Shown: positions 49,489 to 58,936 of the stretch, piece after piece
How the letters are laid out: the number at the start of each line of letters is the position of its first letter
Position numbering within the stretch: position 1 is the stretch's first letter
Assembly (NCBI RefSeq): GCF_000619945.1
Contig: NZ_JHVC01000022.1
Span: 1-63,359, forward strand
Source: Clostridium lundense DSM 17049
GTDB lineage: Bacteria > Bacillota > Clostridia > Clostridiales > Clostridiaceae
Length of the DNA stretch: 63,359 bases
Reading direction: 5' to 3'
The notes under the pieces: generated by a model
Told to the model about the DNA's origin: nothing
The model's input: the letters and a program-made list of their open reading frames with translations, nothing else
Databases searched by the model: none
Translations under genes and position numbers: made by a program

Positions 49489-51348
49489 GTTGTTATCTTT
49501 AAAATAGTTGCTTCGAAGCAATTTGTCGGAAATATTAAGTCCATCAATAGCTCTTTTTTTATCTTCTTCACTAGTGGATTTTCCGATATACACTCCGTTG
49601 CTTAAAACTACAAAGCTTTTATTTGTTTTAAGTAGGTTTCTACCCATAGCAGTATTTATATAGTTTTTTTCATCTATTCCCATAAGATAAGCAACTGTTG
49701 GCATAATATCAACATGTCCACCTATGGTTTTTAGTTCTTTACCAGTAATATTTTTTGAATAAATAATAAGTGGAATTCGTAAATTATCTTCATACCACCA
49801 ATTTTCTCTAGGTTGAATATTACCTAATTTGTCTTTATAATATTTATGAACACCGCAGTGGTCTCCATATATTACAACTACAGAATTATCAAGTATGCCT
49901 TTTTTATCTAAGGTATCTATAAAGTTTCCTAGATGCTTGTCCGTATAGTGGATGCTTTGAAAATAATCTCCTACTACACTTTTATCAATACTTTCTGTGA
50001 GTTTCATATCTCTATATTTTTTCTCAAGGTTAAAAGGCATATGACTAGTTAATGTTACAAAGAATGAATAAAATGGTTGCTTTTGATTACCGATTTTATC
50101 TCCTAACTGTCTTAAATAACTTCCATCACTTAGTCCTAAACCTACGGTTTCATCAACTTTAAATCCAGTAACATCAGTACATTTATCAAAGCCCATGGAA
50201 TTTAATGCTGGCATCCAATTCCAATACCCACCTCCATCAGGATGAAAAGCAGAAGTATAATAGCCTAATCCTTTCATAAGTTGTGGCATAGAATTATATT
50301 GGTTGTCTGGAAAACGGAAAAATGTAGATCCACTTCTTACAGGATAAGTGGAAGTATTAATCATTAAATCTGAATCAGAACTATTACCACCAGCTACTTG
50401 TTCATATATTTGTGAAAAGTATAAACTGTTTTTTAATAGTTTATTTAAATTTGGTGTAATCTCTTGTCCTTGAATCTTTTGGCCAATTAAGAAGTTTTCT
50501 AAAGATTCTACTTGAATAACTATTAAATTCTTGCCTTTTAAGAGAGCTTTATATTGGTTATCCGGTATATTTTCCTTTTTGTTGTTATACCATTCTTTTA
50601 TTTCATTCTTATCTTTTTCATTAAGAACAAGTCTTTTTGAATTCTGAACATATAAATAACTATCATAAATATGAAATCCTAAAGGAGACATATTAGATAC
50701 ATTATAAATAGGAGCCCAATATATAAAGAAATATCTTTTGTTTTTACCATCTTCTAAAATATCATAACGATAATGATAATAAAAAGCTGTTCCACTACCA
50801 ATTAGCATGATCAAGATGAAAGGTATAATTTTTCTTTTAGTCGTTTTATAGATATCTTTACCTATAAAAAATACAAAAGCTAAAAGAATTATATCTATGA
50901 AAAATACAATATCACATGATCTTATCATTGATATGATTGTATCACCTAAATTACCTAAATTACCTTTTTGGGATAAATTATAAGGAGATATAAGTCCTTG
51001 AAACCCCCTATAGTATATTATGTCAAAAAACATGAATAATGATAATATTAAATTAATACACCAAAAGGCAATGTACTGACTCCTTCCTTTAAACATATAT
51101 CCCAAAGAAACAAAAGCTATTATAATGCTTATATAAAGAATAAAACTTATTAAATACATTGGAATTTTACTTATTGCAATAAAGTTTCCAGAGGAAGAAG
51201 CAATGTATCCTACAAAAGCTAAAGATTTTAAATAAAGAGAAAGAACAGTTAGCATAAATAGCCAATTATATTTAAGAAATTTAACAATTCCAGCAGTAAT
51301 GTTACCTAAAATTGTATTGTTTGTATTGGTTCTTCTAATTTCCTGCAT
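49486..51348 (-). CDS. Lipoteichoic acid synthase-like sulfatase-fold protein
   Basis: The 620-residue protein has five N-terminal membrane helices (to ~190) and an extracellular sulfatase-fold domain (~270-600). Landmarks are the metal Glu in VIQVESLE, then AGGNSSDSD at ~319, HMPFNLEKKYRD and YGDHCGVHKYY with metal Asp and His. LtaS moves glycerol phosphate from phosphatidylglycerol to the growing polymer. The residue at the nucleophile position appears to be Ser323 (GNSSD) where LtaS of staphylococci has Thr (GKTSD). It could therefore be a phosphoglycerol transferase of the same family rather than a strict LtaS. The ATG follows AAAGGAAATTTC. Its TAG stop belongs to a dispersed repeat. Confidence 0.85.
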   Translation of the reverse strand: MQEIRRTNTNNTILGNITAGIVKFLKYNWLFMLTVLSLYLKSLAFVGYIASSSGNFIAISKIPMYLISFILYISIIIAFVSLGYMFKGRSQYIAFWCINLILSLFMFFDIIYYRGFQGLISPYNLSQKGNLGNLGDTIISMIRSCDIVFFIDIILLAFVFFIGKDIYKTTKRKIIPFILIMLIGSGTAFYYHYRYDILEDGKNKRYFFIYWAPIYNVSNMSPLGFHIYDSYLYVQNSKRLVLNEKDKNEIKEWYNNKKENIPDNQYKALLKGKNLIVIQVESLENFLIGQKIQGQEITPNLNKLLKNSLYFSQIYEQVAGGNSSDSDLMINTSTYPVRSGSTFFRFPDNQYNSMPQLMKGLGYYTSAFHPDGGGYWNWMPALNSMGFDKCTDVTGFKVDETVGLGLSDGSYLRQLGDKIGNQKQPFYSFFVTLTSHMPFNLEKKYRDMKLTESIDKSVVGDYFQSIHYTDKHLGNFIDTLDKKGILDNSVVVIYGDHCGVHKYYKDKLGNIQPRENWWYEDNLRIPLIIYSKNITGKELKTIGGHVDIMPTVAYLMGIDEKNYINTAMGRNLLKTNKSFVVLSNGVYIGKSTSEEDKKRAIDGLNISDKLLRSNYFKDNN

Positions 51349-51435
51349 TAAGAAATTTCCTTTCTAATTTTTTTATCATAAGGTAAAATAGTAATATAAT
51401 TAATTAAAAATACTGTATTAAAAAATTTGATGTTT

Positions 51436-52161
51436 TTAATTATTATTTCTATTTACTATAAATTCTTTAGCTTTAAATTCTAAAGAATCAACAAGAGGAG
51501 ATAGAGTTATTTCTTCTCCATATTTTTTTTCTAGAGCAACTTTTATAAGTCTATCTGCTAATTCAGGATTTTTTGATAATAAGGAACCGTGAAAGTATGT
51601 TCCATAGGTGTTTTTATACACGCAGCCTTCATTACCATCTTCACCATTGTTGCCATAACCATGTATAATTTTACCCAGTGGCTTCAAATCACCAATATAA
51701 GTTCTACCAGAGTGATTTTCAAAGCCTACATAAGTTTCATTAAAATCTTCATTTTTAATAACTGTATTTCCTATAAATCTTGTGTTTCCGGCTTCTGTAT
51801 ATAAATCTAAAATACCTAAGCCCTCTAACTTTTCACCATTAGGTGTAGTGTAATATTTTCCAAGAAGCTGATATCCTCCACATATAGCAAGAAAAACTTT
51901 TTCATCTTCTATATATTTTTTTATATTTTCTTTTTTATTTTCCATTAAATCTGTAGAAACTATAGATTGTTCGTAATCCTGACCACCACCAAAAAACACA
52001 ATATCATAGTTTTCATAATTAAAATCTTCATTAATGGAGACATTTAATATATTTACTTTTATGCCTCTTTGTTCACATCTATATTTTAATATTAATACAT
52101 TACCCATATCTCCATACACATTTAATAAATCTGGATATAAGTGACATATATTAAGTTCCAT
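51436..52161 (-). CDS. gatD: Lipid II isoglutaminyl synthase, glutaminase subunit GatD
   Basis: The 241-residue protein is a CobB/CobQ-type class I glutamine amidotransferase. It supplies ammonia to MurT, which amidates the D-Glu of the peptidoglycan stem peptide. Visible motifs are LYPDLLNVYGDMGN, the nucleophile Cys in FLAICGGYQLLG, VGFENHSGRTYIG and the histidine in YGTYFHGSLLSKNPELAD. The ATG at 52161 follows GGTGGTGAAATA, placing it 13 bases after the murT stop; the longer frame reaching into murT has no ribosome site. Confidence 0.93.
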   Translation of the reverse strand: MELNICHLYPDLLNVYGDMGNVLILKYRCEQRGIKVNILNVSINEDFNYENYDIVFFGGGQDYEQSIVSTDLMENKKENIKKYIEDEKVFLAICGGYQLLGKYYTTPNGEKLEGLGILDLYTEAGNTRFIGNTVIKNEDFNETYVGFENHSGRTYIGDLKPLGKIIHGYGNNGEDGNEGCVYKNTYGTYFHGSLLSKNPELADRLIKVALEKKYGEEITLSPLVDSLEFKAKEFIVNRNNN

Positions 52162-52174
52162 TATTTCACCACCT

Positions 52175-53560
52175 TTACCATAATTCTTTAATATAATTTT
52201 TACTGTGTAAGTATTTTCTAAAATCAATCATAGCAGTATAAGTAGCAAGAATATATATAGTATTGCTTTCACAGTTCTTAATTTCTTTTAAAAGCCCGTC
52301 ATAAGTTTCACATAAAGAGAATTTTTCATAAGGTAGTCCTGCTATTTTAAGTCTAACTGCCATATCATAAAGTCTAATACCTGAAATCATTATTTTGTCT
52401 ATTTGCAATAAGGATAACTTTTCGAATTTAACATCCCATATCCATGAAACATCTCGTCCATCTGCATAGTTATCATTTAATAATGTAGCAATATTTATAT
52501 TTCTCTTATCTAATGTTATAGTATTTATAGCTTGGTCATAGCCAGCAGGGTTTTTTACTAATATTATTTTAATTTGCTTACCGTCTATAGTTAACTCTTC
52601 CTGCCTTCCAAAACTACTTTTTTGGCGTTTTAATGATTCGAATATTACAGATTTATTAATTTTAAGTTGTCTTCCTATAGAATAAGCACATAGTGCATTG
52701 TATATATTATATATTCCTGGTTGGTTTATATAACACTCTTGAGAATCAATTATTACATGTGAACCTTCAGGAGTAAGCTCTGTTATTTCATCTAAGGTAT
52801 AATTAAGTTTAGGTCTTTTATACCCACAGTTCTCACAGTAAAAATCTCCTAAATGGTTATAGGTTAAAAAATTATACTTGTAAGGGTTTTTACACTTTTT
52901 GCAGAATTTAGCATCTGCATTTACATCTATTTTACCATTTTCCTCTACAGCATAATTGAAGCCGTAATATACTACCCTATTTGGCAATGGTAAATCTCCA
53001 AGTAGAGATTCATCACCATTTAAAACTAAATTAGAGAAGGGTACCTTTTCTATTCCTTCGAGTATTTTATTTAAAGTAGTATATACTTCACCATATCTAT
53101 CCAATTGATCCCTAAACAAATTTGTAACGGTTATAATTTCTGGAGATATATATTCAGTTACTAGTTTTACATTTGCTTCATCAGTTTCAATTACAGCATA
53201 TTTTTCTCCAGTATTAGCTTCATTAAATTTGTAATTCTCAATAAAGCAGGATACGATCCCTGGTAACATGTTAGCACCTGTATTATTTGTAATGACTTTT
53301 TTTCCACTGTCCTTTAACATGTTATATATCATACTAGTTGTTGTTGTTTTTCCATTGGTTCCTGTTACTAATATAACTTTATAGTCTTTAGCTATAACTT
53401 TTAAAATATCCCTATCTATTTTTAATGCTACTTTTCCTGGGAAATTTGTACCCCCTTTAAATAAAGTCCTTGAAAGTCTCATTACTAATTTTGAACTAAT
53501 AATACTAATATAAGATTTTATATTAATTTTAAACACATCCTTCGTATAGAGTAATGTCAT
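52175..53560 (-). CDS. murT: Lipid II isoglutaminyl synthase, Mur-ligase subunit MurT
   Basis: The 461-residue protein has a Mur-ligase core with the ATP loop VTGTNGKTTTTSMI, the family acidic motif ETDEANVK, and the MurT-specific zinc ribbon (CKKC ... CENCGY, ~225-255) inside the central domain. A DUF1727-type C-terminus (VKNPAGYDQAI, LLNDNYADGRDVSWIWDV) completes the family plan. With GatD it amidates lipid II at position 2. The start is uncertain: ATG 53560 has little ribosome site, while GTG 53536 lies too close to GAAGGAT. It forms an operon with gatD. Confidence 0.93.
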   Translation of the reverse strand: MTLLYTKDVFKINIKSYISIISSKLVMRLSRTLFKGGTNFPGKVALKIDRDILKVIAKDYKVILVTGTNGKTTTTSMIYNMLKDSGKKVITNNTGANMLPGIVSCFIENYKFNEANTGEKYAVIETDEANVKLVTEYISPEIITVTNLFRDQLDRYGEVYTTLNKILEGIEKVPFSNLVLNGDESLLGDLPLPNRVVYYGFNYAVEENGKIDVNADAKFCKKCKNPYKYNFLTYNHLGDFYCENCGYKRPKLNYTLDEITELTPEGSHVIIDSQECYINQPGIYNIYNALCAYSIGRQLKINKSVIFESLKRQKSSFGRQEELTIDGKQIKIILVKNPAGYDQAINTITLDKRNINIATLLNDNYADGRDVSWIWDVKFEKLSLLQIDKIMISGIRLYDMAVRLKIAGLPYEKFSLCETYDGLLKEIKNCESNTIYILATYTAMIDFRKYLHSKNYIKELW

Positions 53561-53587
53561 TACATTTAATAATTATAATACAAAAGA

Positions 53588-54745
53588 TTAATTTTTTACA
53601 TCTATATTATAAAATTCATCAGATATTTTAAAACCTGCATCTTTTGATAAGTCATTTAATTTTTTTAGGACACGCTCTTTATTTTTGTCTGCTAATGGTG
53701 TTGGGCAGTAGTCATTTATATAATTTACAGAAGATATACTGCAAGGAATAATCTTTACTGCATATGATTCAGGTTTGCCATTTTTTATCTTATATTTAGC
53801 TTGAAATATAAAACTATCTTTATCTTTTGGATTAAAGTTGCCACCAAAGCAGAAATTACCTAAACTGTAGCAAATTACTTTTCCTTTATATTGTTCTATA
53901 CCTTGTATCACATGAGGATGGTGCCCTATGATTAAATCAGCTCCTTTATCTATAGCAAAATGAGCTAGATTTACTTGAGTTTCTATAGGATAATAATTGC
54001 TTTCTATTCCCCAATGAAAATTGATTATAACAATACATCCAGTATCTTTTAATTTTTTTATATCATTTTCTAATTTTTGCCTAAACTCATCATAATCATT
54101 AAAAGCATTATAGCCTAAAAATCCAAATTTTGTTCCTTTTACTTCTTTAACCCATACATTACCTTCTCCAAAATAACCTATATTATTATTTTTGAGGGCT
54201 TCTATTGTATCGTTAAAACCTTTTTGTTTATAATCATAAATATGATTATTTGATATATTTACCGCTTGTATGTTACCTAAAGGTAGGGCTTGAGCATAAG
54301 AAGGATCTGCTTTAAAGTTAAATTGTTTTTCTGCTCTATCGTTTGAATTAGTAAAGGTAGTTTCTAAATTTACGACGGTTATGTCATCATTTTTGAAGAT
54401 TGACGATACATTCTTATAAAAGTATGAAAAGTCATTGTTATTTTTCCCTAAAACATCAGGAAGGCTATTAGCAAAAGCAAATTTAGTATCATGTCCAATA
54501 GTGGAGTCACCTGCAAAGCTTAAAAGTACTTCTGAATATAAGTCTTTTTTAGGCTCTTCTTTTTTAGGAATCTCCTTGACTTCTTTTTTCTCAGTTTTAG
54601 ATACAGTTACTTCTTTTTCTTTTGTAGAATTCTTTAAATTGTTTTTAGAGTAATATATTACATAAGAAATAGTAGCAGTCATAATAAGTAACCCTACCAA
54701 TATAAATAAAAGTGCTATGTTTTTTGATTTTAACTTTTTACTCAT
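53588..54745 (-). CDS. CapA-family (PGA_cap) membrane-anchored protein
   Basis: The 385-residue protein has one N-terminal membrane helix (~11-30), a Lys/Glu linker (~35-70) and a calcineurin-like CapA domain (PF09587). Motifs: SFAGDSTIGHD, VVNLETTFT, NISNNHIYDY, NFHWGIESNY and IIGHHPHVIQGIE, all metal-site residues of the fold. CapA-type proteins were named after poly-gamma-glutamate capsule genes, but no other capsule gene is near, so the true role may be a different phosphatase-like activity at the wall. ATG 54745 follows GGGGGAGGTTTATT. It ends 27 bases before the murT start, so it may lead the murT-gatD transcript. Confidence 0.87.
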   Translation of the reverse strand: MSKKLKSKNIALLFILVGLLIMTATISYVIYYSKNNLKNSTKEKEVTVSKTEKKEVKEIPKKEEPKKDLYSEVLLSFAGDSTIGHDTKFAFANSLPDVLGKNNNDFSYFYKNVSSIFKNDDITVVNLETTFTNSNDRAEKQFNFKADPSYAQALPLGNIQAVNISNNHIYDYKQKGFNDTIEALKNNNIGYFGEGNVWVKEVKGTKFGFLGYNAFNDYDEFRQKLENDIKKLKDTGCIVIINFHWGIESNYYPIETQVNLAHFAIDKGADLIIGHHPHVIQGIEQYKGKVICYSLGNFCFGGNFNPKDKDSFIFQAKYKIKNGKPESYAVKIIPCSISSVNYINDYCPTPLADKNKERVLKKLNDLSKDAGFKISDEFYNIDVKN

Positions 54746-55014
54746 AATAAACCTCCCCCAAAGTTAGCAATTATAATTACTAATTCTATACTCTTAACTT
54801 TAAATTATACTTGATTATGTTATATTTTCAAATATATTTTATCTTTTTAATACAATTAAAACCTGTGGCTTTTTTCTATTATATCTGATAAAATCATATT
54901 TGATAAAAAAATAGTGAAAAATCAGAAAAAATGGGTTTCATTATTTTTTATAGCCAATTATATATACGATTAATATATAATTAAAGTTCTAAAATAGATT
55001 AGGAGGACTTATAA

Positions 55015-56727
55015 ATGAATTTAAGACAGGCTTCTAATAAATTAATAGATAGTATGAAAAAGTTTCCATATAAATCTTTTGTGAGCAAAAATAAAAATGT
55101 AATATTAGGTGTCTTAGTAGCTTTGGTTATAGGTGGAGGACTGATAGGATATAAAATAACATCAAAAAATAAATATAGCATAGCAACAAACAAAGGCGAA
55201 CAGTATTTTTATGCTGCAGATTTTAATAAATCTATAGAAGAATATACTATTCTTTATAATAAAGATAAGTCTCCACTATGGAAGGCAAAGATTGCTCAAG
55301 TGTATTCGGTAAAGGGTGATATTGAGAATTCGAGAAAATATATTAATGAATGCAAAGGTTTAGACAAAAAAACGCCAGAAGTATTAAATTATATAGTTTT
55401 TACAGAATATATGAATAAAGATTTTAAAGAAGCTTTAAAAGATGGACAAGAGGCATTAAAAGATAATCCTCAAGAAAAAAGTTTGATAAAGACTATGTTT
55501 GCTGTATATATGGCAAATAATAAATATGAAGAAGCTAAAAAATTATTAACTTTCTATCCTGTGGATGAAAAATCGTCTTACGATGTAGCAGAATATGGAA
55601 GAATGTTGATGGTAATAGGTGAGAAGGACAAGGGATTTAAAAATCTTAGAAAAGCTTGGGATATAGATAAAGATGAATATAAAATATATGATGCATTAGT
55701 GCAGATTGCTATGTACGATAAGAATCAAATTCTTCAAGATATTAATAAACTTTCTTCTAAAAATCCTCAAGATGTAGCCTATAAAATGTGGCAAGCTAAA
55801 ATATATTCTATGTCAAAGGATACAGCATCAGAGGCTTCAAAAATTATGGAGTCCATAAAGGATAAGGATTTAGGTGAAATAGAAAGATATGTAATTGAAG
55901 CATCAATTTATGATAATACTAAACAAGGGGATAAGGCTCAGGAAACTATAAATAAAATCCTTAAGGAAAATAAGAATGATTATAGAATATTGCATACAGT
56001 GGCTTGGTTTTATTTGAATAAAAAAGATTTAGATAAAGCTCAGGAATATTGTAAAAAGTCTCTATATAAAAACCAGGAATATCCGGATAATTATGCATTT
56101 TTAATGCCAGAAATACTTAGACAAAAGGGAAAAGGTATAGAGGGAGAGCCTTATTTTAGAACTGCTATGTTAAAAGAACCTTATAATTACAATATTATGC
56201 TAAATATAGCTAGTTATTATAGTAATACTACAGATAATATAAATAAGGCGTTAGAATATTATAAATTTGCTCAAATAGTAAAACCTGATGATGCAGAAAT
56301 AAAATATAATATTGCTTTAATTTATCTTTCAAATAAAAAAGACACTGAGGCTATAAAAGTTTTAGGTGAATGTATAAAATTAAGAAATGATGTGCCTAAA
56401 TATCATAGAACTTTAGGAACAATATATTTTCTTCAAGGCAAAACAAAAGAAGCTATAAAAGAAATAAGATTTGCTTATGATGCGGATAAAAATGATCCTT
56501 TAACATTAAACAATGCAGGGTGCTATTATATAATGGTTCCCGTAGATTTACAAAGGGGAGTTTATAATCTTCAAGCAGCTTATCAGGCTATAGATAGTAA
56601 TATGGATGAGTATACTAAAAAGACTATAAAAGAAAACTACGAAAAAACTAAGAAACTTTATGAAGTTTATAGAAAGTCAAAAGGAAATGAAAAACTAAAA
56701 ATTCCTGAATTAATATTATTTTATTAA
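55015..56727 (+). CDS. Membrane-anchored TPR protein
   Basis: The 570-residue protein has a short cytoplasmic N-terminus, one membrane helix (~29-50: VILGVLVALVIGGGLIGYKI) and some 12-14 tetratricopeptide repeats to ~545. Clear units are AADFNKSIEEYTILYNKD, KDLDKAQEYCKKSLYKNQ, NINKALEYYKFAQIVKPDD and GKTKEAIKEIRFAYDADKND. TPR arrays are protein-binding scaffolds; with this topology the array most likely faces outward, though the charge balance does not decide it. The ATG follows AGGAGGACTTATAA. A terminator follows the stop. No functional partner can be named. Confidence 0.85.
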   Translation: MNLRQASNKLIDSMKKFPYKSFVSKNKNVILGVLVALVIGGGLIGYKITSKNKYSIATNKGEQYFYAADFNKSIEEYTILYNKDKSPLWKAKIAQVYSVKGDIENSRKYINECKGLDKKTPEVLNYIVFTEYMNKDFKEALKDGQEALKDNPQEKSLIKTMFAVYMANNKYEEAKKLLTFYPVDEKSSYDVAEYGRMLMVIGEKDKGFKNLRKAWDIDKDEYKIYDALVQIAMYDKNQILQDINKLSSKNPQDVAYKMWQAKIYSMSKDTASEASKIMESIKDKDLGEIERYVIEASIYDNTKQGDKAQETINKILKENKNDYRILHTVAWFYLNKKDLDKAQEYCKKSLYKNQEYPDNYAFLMPEILRQKGKGIEGEPYFRTAMLKEPYNYNIMLNIASYYSNTTDNINKALEYYKFAQIVKPDDAEIKYNIALIYLSNKKDTEAIKVLGECIKLRNDVPKYHRTLGTIYFLQGKTKEAIKEIRFAYDADKNDPLTLNNAGCYYIMVPVDLQRGVYNLQAAYQAIDSNMDEYTKKTIKENYEKTKKLYEVYRKSKGNEKLKIPELILFY

Positions 56728-56764
56728 AACTATGATGAATTAAATATTATGTATAAATGTTAAA

Positions 56765-56795
56765 TAGACTTGTCTTTAGGGATAAGTCTATTTTT
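56765..56795 (+). terminator. Terminator after the TPR gene
   Basis: TAGACTTGTC (56765-56774) pairs with GATAAGTCTA (56781-56790) with one G-U pair, followed by TTTTT. Confidence 0.82.
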
Positions 56796-57061
56796 GACTT
56801 TCGTAAATATTATTTAAGGAATATAGATGTTAAAGTAAAATATATTTTATATAATAAAATTATTCTTTTGACTGTCTCATAATAAAACCTACAGAAGACA
56901 CCATAATATCACGAACAGAAGATAGTGGTTGGATTAATTTATATGTATATTTTTTTATTTAATTAGCTTACTAATGTTAATATAAAAGTTAAAAAATGTT
57001 AATAGTTTAGAACTTTAATTTTAATATGCCATGGTATAAAATAGAAGTTAAGTAATTGTTT
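56796..57061. other. Intergenic region with a possible mobile-element remnant
   Basis: Most is featureless AT-rich DNA. A patch at ~56869-56935 is richer in G and C. It reads on the minus strand as a ~26-codon open end (...SSVRDIMVSSVGFIMRQSKE, stop at 56860) and carries GACTGTCTCATAA, which resembles the ends of some insertion sequences. It has no start or ribosome site, so at best it is a fragment. Confidence 0.35.
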
Positions 57062-57087
57062 TGAATAAAAAAGTGGGGGGATTTATT

Positions 57088-58659
57088 ATGTGTGTAAACT
57101 TAGAGTACTTGGGTATGAAAAAATATAAGGATATATATAGGAATCTTCCTGTATCTACCCTAGTAGAAAAGTCATTAGAAAGAAAAGAAGGAGTACTTTG
57201 CGAAAATGGAGCTATCGTAGTTAATACTGGTAAGTATACGGGAAGGTCGCCAGAAGATAGATTTATAGTAAAGCAGAAGAGTACAGAGGGCAAAATAAAC
57301 TGGGGAAAGGTTAATAAACCAGTTAATGAGCAAGTTTTTGATTCGCTTTACAATAAGGTGTTGGAATATTTAGAAAATAAGGAGCTATTTATTTTTGATG
57401 GACTTGTAGGAGCAATGAGAGAACATACTATGCACACAAGAATAATATGTGAATATGCTTATGAATGCTTATTTGTTCATCAATTATTCATAAGACCTAG
57501 TAGTGAAGAACTTAAAAATTTTAGTCCTGAATTTACAGTTATTGCTGCCCCAGGATGTAAAGCTAAAGGTAAGGAAGATGGGGTGAATTCTGAAGCTTTT
57601 GTAATTATTAATTTTGATAAAAAAATAATATTAATAGGTGGAACTCAATATGCTGGAGAAATAAAGAAATCAGTATTTACTGTAATGAATTTCTTGCTTC
57701 CTGAAAAAGGAGTATTTCCAATGCATGCTTCAGCAAATATAGGGAAAGGCGGGGATACTGCTATATTCTTTGGACTATCTGGTACAGGAAAAACTACTTT
57801 ATCAGCTGACCCTAATAGAAATCTTATTGGTGATGATGAGCATGGATGGTGTGACAAAGGAGTGTTTAATTTTGAAGGTGGTTGTTATGCAAAAACTATA
57901 AAGCTTTCTAGGGATAGAGAAAAAGAAATTTATGATGCTGTAAGATTTGGTACAGTACTTGAAAATGTAATATTAGATGAAGATAAGAAACCAGATTATG
58001 ATGATGCAAGTATAACAGAGAATACTAGAGCAGCATATCCAATAAACTATATAGACAATGCAGAATTAACAGGAATAGGCCATATTCCTAAAACAGTAAT
58101 ATTTTTAACAGCAGATGCATTTGGTGTAATGCCTCCAATATCAAAGCTTACAAAGGAACAAGCTATGTATCATTTTATGTCAGGATATACTAGTAAAGTA
58201 GCTGGTACGGAAAGAGGTATAACAGAACCTAAGGCAACTTTTTCAGCTTGTTTTGGAGAGCCTTTTATGCCAATGAATCCTGCTGTGTATGCAGAGCTAT
58301 TAGGTGAAAGAATTGAAAGATATGGTACTAATGTATTCTTAGTAAACACAGGATGGTTGTATGGAGGTTATGGAAAGGGAGACAGAATAAAATTATCTTA
58401 TACAAGAACAATGATTAGTGCAGCATTAGATGGAAAATTAAATGATGTAGAATTTGAAGAATATCCAATATTTAAGGTGCTTATTCCTAAAGAATGTGAA
58501 GGAGTACCAAAGGAGATTTTAAATCCTGAAAATACATGGGAAGATAAAGAAGCTTATAGGAAAAAAGCAATAGAACTTGCTGAAAATTTTACAGAAAATT
58601 TTGAAAAATTTAAAAGTGCACCTGAAGAAATTAAGCTAGCAGGACCAAAGGTCTTATAG
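57088..58659 (+). CDS. pckA: Phosphoenolpyruvate carboxykinase (ATP)
   Basis: The 523-residue enzyme interconverts oxaloacetate + ATP and PEP + CO2 + ADP. Motifs: GKYTGRSPEDRF, the kinase-1a loop GLSGTGKTTLSADP (~229), kinase-2 LIGDDEHGW, and FNFEGGCYAKTI with metal site. Length is normal. ATG 57088 is chosen because GTGGGGGGATT lies seven bases upstream; TTG 57061 would have no site. In anaerobic clostridia it may run toward PEP or as an ATP-yielding step; sequence cannot say. It stands alone, with no terminator obvious after it. Confidence 0.96.
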   Translation: MCVNLEYLGMKKYKDIYRNLPVSTLVEKSLERKEGVLCENGAIVVNTGKYTGRSPEDRFIVKQKSTEGKINWGKVNKPVNEQVFDSLYNKVLEYLENKELFIFDGLVGAMREHTMHTRIICEYAYECLFVHQLFIRPSSEELKNFSPEFTVIAAPGCKAKGKEDGVNSEAFVIINFDKKIILIGGTQYAGEIKKSVFTVMNFLLPEKGVFPMHASANIGKGGDTAIFFGLSGTGKTTLSADPNRNLIGDDEHGWCDKGVFNFEGGCYAKTIKLSRDREKEIYDAVRFGTVLENVILDEDKKPDYDDASITENTRAAYPINYIDNAELTGIGHIPKTVIFLTADAFGVMPPISKLTKEQAMYHFMSGYTSKVAGTERGITEPKATFSACFGEPFMPMNPAVYAELLGERIERYGTNVFLVNTGWLYGGYGKGDRIKLSYTRTMISAALDGKLNDVEFEEYPIFKVLIPKECEGVPKEILNPENTWEDKEAYRKKAIELAENFTENFEKFKSAPEEIKLAGPKVL

Positions 58660-58936
58660 AAAATGATAAAAAATTACCATTGTTTGGTTTAGTAAGAGGA
58701 GTTATTTCAAAGCAATAAAGAATAAATGTGAGTGATTTTTCTTAATTAATATTACAAAAAAATTTGATTGTTAAATCTATACAATTAAAAGTTTTTGTAA
58801 AGAAGAATGAGAAAATAGTCCTCCATTTATTCTTTATTATTTTTTGGGGTTTTATATTGAATGTTCAAATTATGTTTATTTATTCATTATAGTTTCGATA
58901 TAATAAGTATATTATGGAAATTTGGGGGGAGAATTT
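58660..58936. other. Intergenic region downstream of pckA
   Basis: About 275 AT-rich bases. No clear terminator hairpin, repeat or RNA element was found. Confidence 0.45.
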
